This document shows positions 37,101 through 49,693 of a stretch of 64,000 nucleotides of DNA, piece after piece. The translations under genes and the position numbers were made by a program. The notes under the pieces are model-generated. The model did no database searches, was not told the DNA's origin, and saw only the letters and a list, made by a program, of their open reading frames with translations. Source of the DNA: Triglochin maritima (lineage: Eukaryota; Streptophyta; Magnoliopsida; Alismatales; Juncaginaceae); the NCBI GenBank assembly GCA_963682175.1, contig OY821789.1:372001-436000 (forward strand), given 5' to 3'. Each line of letters opens with the position of its first letter. Within the stretch, counting starts at the first letter, position 1.

Positions 37101-38560
37101 AATGATGCTATACAGGTCTATAAATCGATTACCACATAACACAATGCATGTTTGCGTTGAAAATTCAAGATAAAATCGGAAAACTAGATTCACAAAATGA
37201 AAGTGAAGTGTACAATTACCATCATTAATATAAAACTCTATTCCAGGAATTTTTGCAGCAACTGCTCCATCAGGTAGTTTTACGTCGTACTTTACTGATC
37301 AGGCAACAGAAACAATATGGGTAACTCAAGCGAAAAATCCAAGGCAGGCATAGAGTACAACACTAAAATACAAGTATCAGAAGTTAATTTGTTATATGCT
37401 AAAGTTCATATCAAGAGTTCCATCTTTTATAGTACCAGTAACTTGATCCAGATCACTCGGCTTCCCTCCATCTCCTCTCACAAGAATTCTTTTGACAATT
37501 CCTCCATCCTGACTAACATTAACCACAGATATCCACGAAACCAGTTCAACCTCGAAACAGATAGTGGAGTTGGAAGGAAGAGAACCACTGCCGACATTCC
37601 CATAACCAAGAGCAGGTGGTAATGTAAACAATGCACGTTCACCCTTTCTCATAGTAACAATCGCTTGGTCTAAACCCACCACAATTTGTCCTGGAAACGA
37701 ACACCAAACACAACGAAACAAATTCATTCAAGCACCAATATGAGTATTTGCAGAGAAAATAGTCTCACGTTGCTAAACACATATAATGCACAATACTCTA
37801 CAATAGTTGGATTCAAAATCCATCACCTAAGCACTTAAGTTTTATGTCACATCAAAAATTCCCCGAAAAAAACTACGTGGAGAAATACTCACGGTGATGA
37901 ACCGACCAAAAATTTGCAGCATCTAAATATGTCACATCAAAAAACCATAAAAATATGAGTATCGGTCAGAAAAATAGTCTCACGTTGATAAACACAAAGA
38001 ATGCACTAACAACCTACAACAAAGTTAGCTACATTATCCATCACCTAAGCATATAAGTTTCACATTGACCTACTAAAATTTCACGTTATCTAAATATAAC
38101 ACATCAAAAATTCCCCGAAAAAAACTACGTGGAGAAATGAAGCGCCGGAGAATCTCACCAGAACCGAGTTTAAGAGTGATCGGCTCCTCGTCCTTGTCCT
38201 TACTAGACTCGAACTCGGTTCCATCGACCAATCTCCCCACATAACGCACTGTGAAACACGATCGACACATCAGAAACGAAATAGAAAGAGTACTGAAGGG
38301 ATTAGAGAGAGGGATGGTTGACCTGTGACTTCGTCTCCGGTTACGGGAGTCTCCCATCCTCGACCGCGCTTGAGGAGCTTCTTCCGGATGCCGGAGCCAA
38401 GGATCTCCCGCTCCTCGCCGACCTTGAGAGGAGGGGCCGACTCGACGACCTCGCCGGGTTCCTCGTCGAGATCGTCGTCGTCCTCGCCGGCCAGCGCCGC
38501 CGCCCTCGCGGCCGCGGCGGAGAAGGTCATGCGAGACATCTGGAAGCTTCCACCTTCCAC
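34164..38560 (-). CDS. Three-FKBP-domain TPR immunophilin (FKBP62/FKBP65 type peptidyl-prolyl isomerase)
   Basis: Twelve exons join in frame: 38323-38560, 38159-38248, 37436-37690, 37220-37294, 37008-37088, 35843-36037, 35474-35563, 35172-35347, 34960-35082, 34733-34879, 34527-34654, 34164-34305. The total is 1740 bp, about 579 aa, the usual size for plant 60-70 kDa FKBPs. An acidic N-terminus (GEDDDDLDEEPGEV) leads into three FKBP domains: about 62-160 (VRYVGRLVDGTEF, GLDQAIVTMRKGERALFTLP), 185-285 (FCPALPKVIGTMEKGEKADV) and 305-400 (VRYVGMLEDGTIF). TPR repeats (about 410-540, for example LYRRAQAFLETYDLDMAELD) follow, then a basic tail (RRKRDAKLYGNMFAP). By family knowledge the TPR binds HSP90 and the protein acts in heat-stress responses. 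An alternative downstream Met exists in exon 1. No break seen. Whether it is the FKBP62 or FKBP65 orthologue is not resolved. Confidence 0.92.
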
Positions 38561-38850
38561 GCCTTGGACTTCTCGCTCTCAGGTGATATTATTTATTTAT
38601 TTTAAAAAGTTGGATATTTGGATCCCCACAACGGTTCAGATTTGTTCGATTCGTGCGGGCCATTATTCAGGGGTTTGTGCGGTCAGATTCGAGAGAATCC
38701 GACGGAAACGGAATTTGGATTCTGGTTGACTCCGGAAAGGAGTTGTTTGTGCACGAAAACATGGATTCTGTCGAATTTTGTGGTATGTATAATTTTTTTT
38801 TGAGTTTTCCGTCACTTTGAGGTCGGAAAGCCACAGAAATTGAATTTTTT

Positions 38851-38973
38851 CGGTCTACCGTCAAACATTCGGTCCACCGAAAAGAATATAACGGACGACC
38901 GAACATATTTTGGTCCACCGAATTCGTAACTGGAATGACCCGTTCGGACGACCGAACTTAGTTCGGTCTTCCG
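38851..38973. repeat. Degenerate CGGTCNACCG cluster upstream of the FKBP gene
   Basis: Six copies in about 120 bp of variants of the palindrome (CGGTCTACCG, CGGTCCACCG, CGGACGACCG, CGGTCTTCCG), mostly preceded by TT. They are 290-410 bp upstream of the FKBP start codon. No recognisable LTR around them. Confidence 0.75.
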
Positions 38974-38979
38974 TTTACG

Positions 38980-39644
38980 TTCACTCTGAGAAGTCACATT
39001 TCAGACGAGCAAGACCCCCGACCGACCTGTCGCAGTGGACATAAGAAGTATGAGCAAACAACAGAAATCCCCATTTCCCAAATCACTTTCCGACGTATGC
39101 ACAAACAACAAATTTCAGTCAAAGAGAAATTGTTTTCCACTGGATTCTGTTTCCCTTTACTTTCCGGTTGACTCTGAAAATCACTTTCCGCCACTTTCCA
39201 CGCCACTAACACCCCACGTAAGTTTGATTTGATTTCCGACTTATGTAATTGTAAGATAGATTTTAGTCTCGTTTTGCCAAAAATAACTTCATCATTCATA
39301 TAGTTAGTTAGTGTTCTATTTTTCTAACTTTTTTATTTTAATGTTTCTAACATATTATTAAGTATTTAAAAAAGCGACATTCTTGAATTATTTGCAAGAT
39401 ATTTGTGGAGTATCGCTACCAACGGTTTAAATTTCTCAAATTGACGACTTGGTGGTTCAAATCTGTTGATCATAATTTATTAATGGTTTACTTTAAACGT
39501 ACAGGTCAATAGAAATGGCGGGTCAACACAAGGAATTTCAATTGGAACGCATTGGAACGTGTAAACTACAAAATAGTGGATCAACATTGAAGATCACTGC
39601 AACATATTCAAAGATCAAATTCCTACTAACATACATAGTCAACC
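38980..39644. other. Spacer, no gene recognised
   Basis: AT-rich. A patch at 39060-39215 repeats CACTTTCCG-type words. No coding signal. Confidence 0.4.
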
Positions 39645-41683
39645 TGTAACATCCCCAAAATAGTGAAAAAATTTAAACTTTTAATAAAGAATAATCAAAA
39701 GATATCAACGTAAACTTAAGGAACGCTACTCGAAAATATACATATAATATATCGTGTTACACCGTATACAGGAGTTGTCAAAAGAATGACTACATCAAAA
39801 TACAATATACAGATATACAAGTAGTCATAATAACCTCAAAATAGACACGAGGACCCGACTCCAAAATGCACTCGTCCTCAGTCACCACCCAAACAGCTCC
39901 CGAAGGGAACCTGAAATAAAACAACAATGACGTGAGTTTCCATAAGAAAACTTCGTATGTCAAACTCACATACATGCACATGCAATACGTGACCTATCAT
40001 ACTAGTATCATGCCAACATAAATTATAACAAAACATTCCCTAACCGGGTCATCAGGTCATCAGTCATTTCCCCAACCGGGGTTCATTAGTCATACGTCTA
40101 GATTTGGATATCAGTAGATACCCACCGCAGACACATGCGGTCATACGGAAAGTACGCGACACACCTCCACTAGTTATATGGGTTCGGTGAGAGTCTCACG
40201 CGCTTTCGAGTCATCATCAGATTTGATCAATGGTTGAAGACCACGATCCGCCAGAGTCGTCACTCTGGTCGGTCATACTCGCCAGTTGTGCCACAATTGG
40301 ACGATCATACTCTCCGGAACATCGGTCGATCACATCCGCCAGAACAACATCGGTCGGTCATCTCCGTCGCCACACAGGCTAAGGCACAAAACTCTTTTGC
40401 GCAAGGGCTAACAGTCATCTTCGTCGCCACACAGGCTAAGGTCATCTCTGTCGCCACACAAGCTGACAATCATCGTGCTCCGTAGAGTCATATCATATAG
40501 ATCATGCAAAGGGGAATATGGTCCCACATGTTTACTACCTAGGTCTCAATGCACATGTCATATAATGGAAACATAAGTAGTAAATGCAATCCACGCACCA
40601 ACACGCTCATAAACAAACAATGCAATTACTGGGCTCCAACGCGACCGAAAAAGGTCATACGATCGACCGATTGGTCGTTAAAACCGGTAATTGGTTCGAA
40701 CCTCAATCCAACGGTTGAACCAAACAAACATCAAACGGTCGAACAAAAGACTCTGGGTTGTCGACCGTTTAGAAGGTCTACGCCATAAAAATAATATTAA
40801 ATAACACATCCCCAACGGTCGAACGGAAATGGGCTTCCGGTCGACCAAAAAATATTAGGTACTTCAACATTACTCTAAGTCATCGCCGATCGACCGAAAT
40901 ATGAATCGGTCGAACCCTACTTAAGTCATCTTAAGTCATCGATCGAACTGGATCTCAGGGCGGTCAACCGTTTAGAAGTCGACACCCCCAACCGACTTAA
41001 AATAGTACGTCCGGTCGGACTGGTCAAAGCGGCGATCGACCGTTTAGATGGTCAACACCCCCAACCGACATACTACAGTGCGTTCGGTCGAACGACAAAG
41101 GGAGCCCGGTCTACCGAAAGCACCCAGGGTCTTCATCTTCTCGCTCAAAACGTACCACCGGTCGACCACCCCAGGTTATCATTCGACCGATGCGAGAGAT
41201 AACGCCCAAAATTACACTACGACCGGTCGACCGAACAGAGCAGAAATTCTACTGCACTATTCTGACGAGTCATTCGGCCTACCATCGAACACTTAAACAC
41301 TCACACAAGCTTAGGTGAGCGTAAAAGCAAGACTTGGCATACCTGGAAAGCTTGAAAAAACTTCTGAAGATCAACGACGCTCCAAAAGACGTCGGCACGA
41401 TCACCACCTCCTTACGTCGAATTCCGGCAAAACGGCGAACTCGAATCTTCTTCCACCTTCGCTTCTTCTTCTATTCTGATCTCAAACTTCACTCAACTCT
41501 CAACACTCTTTTCTTCTCACCCTTCTTCTCCACTCCCATGTTTCACCAACAACACTTCTTTTCATCAACCGAACACCTCACTCTAACCTAGCATCACGTC
41601 TCACCTCCACCTTAAGACACCAAAATCAATTTGATTACCTCAATCTTAATTAAATACTGATTTAAAGTTTGGGTTCTCATACA
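39645..41683. mobile_element. LTR-like element (2.0 kb) homologous to 11604-13680
   Basis: Starts TGTAACATCC and ends near GGGTTCTCATACA. Shares with the element at 11604 the order of features: ACTCCAAAATGC near the front, CCTATCATACTAGTA, a CGGTCGACCG cluster, and a CT-rich end. CAACC precedes it (39640-39644), and CAACC recurs at 41682-41686, overlapping its presumed terminal CA; a tiny end deletion would explain this. No coding region, so a solo LTR is likely. Confidence 0.62.
40660..41233. repeat. Decayed CGGTCGACCG cluster in the LTR-like element
   Basis: About 16 copies of the motif, nearly all with one or two changes (CGATCGACCG, CGGTCGAACG, CGGTCAACCG). This is the older counterpart of the 11-copy perfect cluster at 12784-13161. 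Confidence 0.8.
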
Positions 41684-41945
41684 ACCACTCAAACATTGTA
41701 CATTTGCCTAACAAGTTACAGGCAAACATCAACATCTAATGGATGAACGAAGATGTTTAGGTCGATGCATATGATTAATTAATTGATTTAAACGGATTGG
41801 CTGGTAGAGGTTATAATCTAACCCGAATACACTTCATGTTGAGAACTAACTTGCGAAGTAATTCGCTGGTCAAATTTTTAAAGTGCTTAAAACACTGATC
41901 AGATATCCATAATTATTGTAGATATCCTTATTAGTTTCTCTGTAA

Positions 41946-43537
41946 CATTGCTGAAAAGTCGACATATCACGTCGCATCTATCACGTCGGTTAATTACAAA
42001 CCGACGTGGAAGACCACCTATCACGTCGGATTTGGTAAAATTAAAACCTACGTCGGTTTTCCTAAAACCGACATGAAAGAGGGTCATCCACGACGTGGAA
42101 GGTGTTTTTCAAATATATATTTTAATAGTTTAAATATAGAATTCAAAGACTACCACGTCGGTTTTTAGTTAACCGACGTGGTAGAGTGGTCTTCCACATC
42201 GGCCTTTTAATAGTCCGACGTGGAAGGGTTGAATTTTGTTTTTGGTATAGCCACGTAAACCAAAACGAAATCCCGCTAATCCGGAAATCAACAAACATAA
42301 ACCTTAGCCACCTACCTCTCCCCGACCACATCAACCTTTCCGTCCCGAAGTGGAAGAAGTCTAGAAGTAGAGATAGGAGAGAGATCAATTTCCATCCACT
42401 TCCGGCCTCACCATCCCACGTCCTCCACGATTCCAACGTCCCACCCAAACCCTCGTCGGAATGCACTCCTCCGCCTCCGAACCCTGACCTCAACGTTCCA
42501 CCCAGATCCTCTTCTAAATCCACTCCTCTGTTGCGATTTCGGCGTCATCCAAAGGTGGGGGTTCGATTCTGGTTTTTTGCTGTGGATTTCAGTTTGGAAG
42601 AAATTTTGACGTTTTTAGTTTATGTGATTAGTTACGATGGTTCGTCTTCGATCTGGTGTTTGAGCTCTAACCTCTAGTTATGCACAACTTGTGTGAATTC
42701 CATTATTTGTTCTTCATTTTTTTTATAAATCGTGAATGTTTTATTAAGGTTTCTATTTTGTAGGTTGAAGGCTCTAGAAAAGTGAAGGCTTCAGAGGTCT
42801 TGCCCTTGTAGTTCCTTGAATTTATTCCAATTTCTTGGACACCAAAAATGGCATCTATGAGGATCGGGTCGAAGGTATACAACTTCAAGCAGTAAGGGCA
42901 AGCGTGGCATTTTTTTGTTGCTGTTGAAACTGGATTCTCTTATGTTTAGATTTCGTAATATTATCCAGTATCCAGAACATGTTCGGGATATGCTTTCATG
43001 TGCACTCATAGTCTTGCAACTTCAATTTCTTTGTTCATAATCATTGTAGAATCTTTCCATTATGATTAGGGTATCTGATATGTTATCTCATGTGAATTAC
43101 ATTATATGATATGTATGGTGTGGTGCACTAATAATAGCACCTAAAGTTAACTTAGTGTTATCTTGAATTCCTTTACATGATATCTGAATCATAAAAACCG
43201 AAATAAATAAATAAATAAAAATACCATACTAAGTCGGTTTTCATGAAAACCGACGTCGTAAGGAGTCTAATACGTCGGTTTAACGGTAAACAGACGTTGT
43301 AAGGTATAAAAACCGAAATAATAATAATAATAATTTGATTAAGGGGTCAACCACGTCGATTTTCTATGTAACCGACATGGTGTACCCCTACTACCACGTC
43401 GGATTTTAGACCGACGTGAAAGAGTATCATTGTATGACATATTCCACTTACCACGTCGGTCAACGAAAGTGATAAACTCGACGTTGTATCCTCTTAGCAT
43501 CCGACGTTATAAGTTATAACCATTTTTTCGAGCAGTT
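41946..43537. mobile_element. Non-autonomous CACTA-like element with hairpin subterminal repeats
   Basis: Two blocks (41965-42236 and 43226-43515) are packed with ACGTCGG words in both orientations, arranged as short hairpins such as CACGTCGGTTAATTACAAAC followed by CGACGTGG. The left edge CATTGCTGAAAAGTCG aligns with the complement of the right edge (AACTGCTCGAAAAAATGG), compatible with decayed CACTA-type ends. The 1-kb interior has a short proline-rich frame (42186-42677) resembling no family I know and no transposase. Exact ends and a 3-bp duplication are not certain. Confidence 0.5.
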
Positions 43538-44008
43538 CAAGAAGTTAAGATACAAAAGTTTCAACGGTCCTTACAAGTTTCTAACTACTAAAAGTGCACA
43601 TAAGTCATAAGTGTCTGCTTTGGTAGTTGGCACCTCGCAGTCAGCACCAACCTCACGTCGTGCACATCTCTTTTCATTATTGCCACCATGTATAATTATC
43701 ACTAATCTCTTAGTAATTAGTGTCGTTCCTTGTATCTATCTCCCTGATGCATCACAAAATTCAAGTTAATTAAAGATGGATGAGATTATACCTCGAAATT
43801 AGTTATAAGTCTGTAAAAATACGGTTGCCGGCCAAGACGTAGAAAAGTAGTAGGTAACACAGATGGATGGATGGATCGACATGCAAATTAATTAACACCA
43901 ATGGTGACCTTAACTCTTGAATTACAGGATTTAATAAAAACCAACCCAACCAATCCATGCATTCCAATTGCATGAAGAACAAATCAATATAATTAATTAG
44001 CATACACA

Positions 44009-44481
44009 CTACCATGCAGTAATCCTCATCGGCACAGCACTTCTACTTCTCGGAAACAGTACCACCGGGCCGAGCCCCAGGGTATCGCCGCCGTCGAATT
44101 CCATGGGTTTATCCTCGTCAATCCTCCCAATGGCCACGCTCCGGCTCTTGGCCACCGGCACGGCCGGTTCCTTGTTGCAGCTCTCCCTCTCGAGTACTTT
44201 CCTCTGAGAGACCGCCCGGACCAACTCTCGGAGATCCTCCTCGCTCGCGTTGCTGGACCGGCCCATGTTGAGGCTGTGGCTCCGGTGCATCCCCATCCCT
44301 GGACAGCCCCCGCTTATCACGCCACCATACTTGGCGCTACCGGCACAGCTGCTCAGGCTGCTCACGTACATATCCCTGAAATGAGACAGTGCCCGGAGTG
44401 GCGCCTTCATGTACCAAGATAACTTCCTCTTCTGCTTCTCATCTGCCCGGCCGGTTTGGTTGCCATCACTACTGCCCATCA

Positions 44482-44482
<1 letters not shown>
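44009..44482 (-). CDS. Plant-specific protein of unknown function (157 aa)
   Basis: Intact single-exon frame starting MMGSSDG. Residues about 20-50 (KLSWYMKAPLRALSHFRDMY, then VSSLSSCAGSAKYG) form a basic amphipathic block of a kind I recall in small uncharacterised plant proteins. The middle has HRSHSLNMGRSSN and EEDLRELVRAVSQRKV. The C-terminus is FPRSRSAVPMRITAW. No signal peptide or membrane segment is evident. Serine- and arginine-rich RSxS sites suggest phosphorylation (inference). Function is unknown. The gene stands alone, with a TATA box at 44691 and a TA microsatellite in its leader. Confidence 0.72.

Positions 44483-44484
<2 letters not shown>

Positions 44485-44531
<47 letters not shown>
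44485..44531. repeat. (TA)n microsatellite in the 5' leader, 2 bp from the start codon
   Basis: About 23 TA units end two bases before the ATG of the 44009-44482 gene, between the codon and the putative TATA box. Confidence 0.9.
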
Positions 44532-44534
<3 letters not shown>

Positions 44535-44690
44535 GCAAATACAAATTAATACTCTTGATTGCGCGCAGGGTAGGGTTTAGTAGCAACTAGTAGTTGTTGT
44601 TAGGGATCGAGATGGATGGAAAGTGGATGGGGATGTAGATGGAGAAGTGGGTAAGATGTGATTGTGTTTATAGTAGCAGTTAGTTCATGC

Positions 44691-44700
44691 TATTTATATA
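44691..44700 (-). promoter_or_regulatory. TATA box of the 44009-44482 gene
   Basis: Minus strand TATATAAATA about 210 bp upstream of the start codon and upstream of the TA microsatellite. Positional inference. Confidence 0.4.
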
Positions 44701-44859
44701 TGTTGGTCTGATGTGTGGATTAAGGAAGGGGAATTGAAAGTGTGGGGTTGCTGTTGTGTTTTGGTTTGGAGTTGCTACAGATTCTTTCGTATGGGCAGGC
44801 AGATTTGGACTTGTTCAACACGGATAAGGATAACTATAGTTGGAGAAAGAGAGAGAGAG

Positions 44860-47800
44860 AGAGGTAAGAGTCCAAAACAGCTCATGATGGAGCCAATACA
44901 TGCACATGTTTTTTAATCCAATTCAATTAATTTATAAAATGGCATCTTAATTATTACTTTTCATTAGTGAATATTTTTACATAATTACATCACATTATGT
45001 GATTGCAATTAACTTGTAAGTGGAGTAGCTAGTAATATATAGATCATATGGTTAATTTGCAGGAATAAAAAAACAAACAAACAAAATATCTGGTATATAG
45101 TCTTGTTCAAAGATCGACGGTGAGACAATTAGCTAGATTGGACTATTAATGCCTTCAGCCTGTTTCTGAAAGGAAAGAAACAGTGACCATGAGCAGTTTC
45201 CCTACCACACACTCCCAATTCTGTTTGTTTTTTTATTGTAGTGGTTACATATCTCATGTAAAATACAAGAGGCTGCTTAATTAATTCTAAATTTCAGGAG
45301 ATGCCAAAGATTCAGCATCAAATTGAGTTAAAACGTAAAGTTCAGCAGTTGGTATATATTTGTTAATATTGATAAATCAAAACATCTTTTCATCTAGTCT
45401 AGAATCTATATAACAAGAAAGGGAGATATAATCGATAATGAAAACTGCGTGCCACTGGGGTTCTAGATTAGCAATGGCTTACAAGATAAGCTGAACAACT
45501 CTAATAATTTGGAAAATAAAACACGTAGTTGGTTGAAGTTTCGTGTGAGTTTGTACAAAAGCAAGGGGATCATAATTATGTGATGCTTTTCTTCTATTTA
45601 AAGGAAAATTCCACCTCACCTTCCAAAAAGTGTAGGAAAAACCAGGGACTTAAATTGATCAAGTCTTTTCTAATAAATATTGTCACATATAAATTCACTA
45701 AGATTATATATGAAAGCTTGCTAGCTAGTGACACACATCTGCAGAATTTTCCCAATTTCTTAGAAGGTTGACGACTTTGAGATACGTATTTGGTAGATTA
45801 CTACAGATATCATACAAAACTGATCCACATGTCTATTAATAACCTAGTATACACTTCGTACTGAATTTCACAAACAAAAACTACCTTTACATGACCTGTG
45901 GACATAAGCTAATTATTATGAAAAACTAACTACCTGACTTTTTTACCATAGCAAACATCCATATTTAATTATAACTATCCATTCCACGAAAGAAGCACGA
46001 AGTCGAATATAACAAAGATAAATTATATACATTTTTTTGTCAAATCCGTGGGTGTTGATTATTGACTAAATGGGCGCGGAACGTGGTATACTATTAAGTG
46101 GGAGAGACCAAATCAAAAATATATATATATATATATATATGCGGTGTGTAGGTTGCTGATGTAAGGAGTGGGTGTCTTATTTGGAATTTTGCTCAAATTA
46201 AGTTGGCATATATGTCAAGTTTACGATTGTGAGATGTTTGGGATGTGAACATTTCTATAAATGATGAAGTGTGCATGCATGTGAACGTTGTCTACTTGTC
46301 TTTGAACGAAACAAAAATATTCTAAATCAATTCCCGTTCGAAATATATAGATATCAGACCGAATTCCCATAGTTTATGGATCGGTTTGTTGTTTGTTCAT
46401 GATTTGAAGCTGACTTTGGTATCTGTTGTTGGTCGGACCACATTGATCCAAAACCGATTTTCTTTTCCAATTCAGTTCCCGATTTGATTCTGTTCGAACC
46501 ATTGCGTAAATCAATACTCACAATGATACATGCCCTACTCGATCAAATGAATTCAGTTTTTAAATTGCATGACTTGACTTAATTTTCCTATATAAACCAA
46601 CCATAAGAGAAGCAGAAAGGTGACCTTCCACCAACACTCAGCAGCCTATATTTCTTCCTGGAATTAAGCATAAAGTCTTAATAGATATAGGTTGGGTGTC
46701 GCTATACTCTGGTTGCATGCTGCCATATGGTGGTTAATATATACTGTCTGCTATTATGGTTTTAATATATAAAAAAATCCTTCAAAAATCAAAACAGTAT
46801 ATTTGAAATTGGATTTGAATCTCTAACACAAACTCTACAAGGCCAAGCCCAACCCTAGTTGGACAGAAGTAAACTAGTTGTCATGGTCCCAATGTTGTAA
46901 ACCCTAGTTTAATATGGTGATATCAATTTTGCATTTTGTTTATTATTTATGGTTATAGTTGATTGGACAGTGTTAATTTCCATTTTGGACCAGTAGTTCG
47001 ACGTCTACAAACTGCAACTGTGCAAAGAGAAGATAAAACATGAGAGTAATTTCTTAAATACCACCAATACCCAACGACATTTCACCATATCTCAAGAGGC
47101 ATTAGTTTTGACTAATTTTTTTAATTACAGTATATTTGGAATCTGAGGGTCCTTCCACCCTCTTCAATATGTTGGAATAATGAATTGAAACTGTAAAACA
47201 ATACCATGTGAAAGTAATCCATTTTACGTAAAAAAATAAAGTTAAAATGCCTACCAAAAGAGAACATGCTTTTCAATTGGAAGGGTATCTGAAATTTTCA
47301 GAAATAATATAGGATTATTGTGAATTTGTGGAATATTCAGTCACTTATGTAGAATGTTGATTCGTAGCCTACCTTCATCATTAAAATCAAGCTTTTCACT
47401 TCTTCTTCTTTTTTGAGAAAATGTCTTTTTTTTCTCTCAAGAAAATCAACCTTACAACTTATTAAAATCGGTTACCTCCTAATGGCACTACTTTCATACT
47501 ATAATACCTCTTGAAATCTTGACGGTACCACTTTGAATGGACTTTGACCAAACGAATATATAGAAGTAACTAAACTACCTAAAGTACGACGAGTTGAAGA
47601 AATATTTGATTTTTCCCATTCAAAATTCCAATACCATTCGGTTGGTCCGAATCAACTTTCCGTGTTTCAATCCAAGTGGGATATTAGCGGGTAATAAGTC
47701 AAAATATCTTTGGACAAGGAATCGGGGGGTAATAAGTCAAAATTCCAATACCCATAGGTGGTGTTTGTGCATAAAAAAAACTGAAAAGTGAATTCTAGAA

Positions 47801-49693
47801 GTCAAAAGGAAAACAAAAACAAATGAAATTTATATATTTTATATTTGCCACGAATCCAACAAAACCGTAATCATCAAGACCAATCAACACCTAAGAGTAG
47901 AACCAACAATCCCAAACCCCAAAAATTCGTCAAACTAATCTAGCAAAAAGATATGAGGAATCATCATGAGAGGTGATCGGAGAGGTCTGGACTCTGGAGA
48001 TGGTGAGGGGCATCGTCGGAGGTGGCCGCCTCGTCAGTGGTGGTCGGAGAGAAAAAGGTCGTCGGAGTTTGGGAAGGGAGTGGAAATGGGGTTAGGGTTG
48101 CAAGTTTGGGATTTTCCCTCGTTTTCTGAAGCGGGGAGGTGAGAAAATTACTTGGGGAAAATCTTTTATAGTAGGGAATTCAAGGAAAAACATTTTACTT
48201 TTACAAAGTATGCACAAACATAAGGAAAATATGTGGTCAAAAGAAGAAGAAAAAAATTCCATTGGATTCTCAGTGCACAAACCCCACATATAGGTTTTTC
48301 TTAAATTTTGTTGTTTCTACTTTTTTGACAAATACAATACCTCATGTTTTGTATTTATTCATATTTTAAAAATAATTACCTTATACACATAAGTATGTGT
48401 CACATGTACATGGTAGTACCAACAAAACTTGAAAAAAACTAATAACAAAATATTTCTTATTCAAATGACAAAGTTGACGATTGACCATTTGACAGCAACC
48501 AAAACCAAGAATTGTAATTTTTTCTGGGCATAAACATTATCAAAGTTGACGATTACTGCATCTAAATCACATATTAATTTCATAACTTTACCTTATCTAA
48601 GTTTAATATGTTACTTCTGTCAATTTCCTAAGATATAAACAAAGTAATGTGACGATTAAAATCCTTTTTTTTTGAAGTATTTCACAAGTTCAAATTTCTC
48701 GAACTTTTGAAAGAATTGCAGTAGTTGGACCATTACATGCAACGTAATATATTTAAAAAATGGAGAAGATTTTGGAAATAGTCATACTCATGCATATGCT
48801 AATTAGTAGCCTAAGTAGGCTAAATAACATAATAGTGATGTGTTGGTAATCATTATGCTAATTAGTAGCCTAAGTAGGCTTGTCCGTGGCTATTTCGGTT
48901 CAACGACGAATATTTATCCACAGCCACGGAAAATTACCTTGACTAAAGGATAAATAAAACTGTTGTTGCCTTGCAACGTCTTAATAATCTTCTCTCAAAA
49001 ATCATAGGAAGGTGAAAGTTCTAGTTTCCACACAAAATTTATCTTCAGATTTGATGTTTGGGTCTATTTGTTTTATTCATAGGAGCTGGACCAGAAGATG
49101 GGCGGCTAATTAAATGGAATCCCAACAAAGTTGGGGTTGGAAGAGATTGATGGAGATTGATTTGGAAGTTAACGGCCATCAGAATAATCAAACGTGTAAG
49201 CAAGATATAGATGTAACAATATTTTCCCGTGAAGTTTTTTTCTGTGTGTGTGTGGATTTGATACAACATACAAGTTTGGGAATATACAATTACACGATAA
49301 AAACATGCTATTTACAGAGAATTACTTACTTTTAAATTTTTAATAAAAATAATATAAAGCATGGTAATTCTTTTACTGAATATAATTTTCACTTAAATTA
49401 TTTTTCGTACAACATAATATCATACATTTCGAGTTCTTATTTACAATTGACCACTTTGTGGATTTTTCTAGACACATTAATTGATAGTAAACGTAAAGGT
49501 TGTTTATGCAAAATCTCATAAAAGCAAGGAGGCGCCATCGTTTCTGACCATAATTAAACCGTCGCCGTAAAACTACTTAAATCGCCCGTAAGATTACCAT
49601 TTTACCCATCTGCCCTTTCTACTAAAATAACTCCCCATTTCACTCTTTTAACACAACTTTCTCTTCATATCACACTTTTATTCACCAAATAGA
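44860..49693. other. Long AT-rich intergenic region
   Basis: No gene recognised in 4.8 kb. A (TA)n tract lies at about 46119-46140. A 26-bp direct repeat starting ATGCTAATTAGTAGCC occurs at about 48798 and 48858. Open frames up to 80 codons here resemble nothing known. Confidence 0.45.

Noticed and set aside
42186..42677. 163-codon frame inside the CACTA-like element
   Set aside because: Low-complexity proline-rich, starts within hairpin repeats; no family resemblance and no splice support, so not called a gene.
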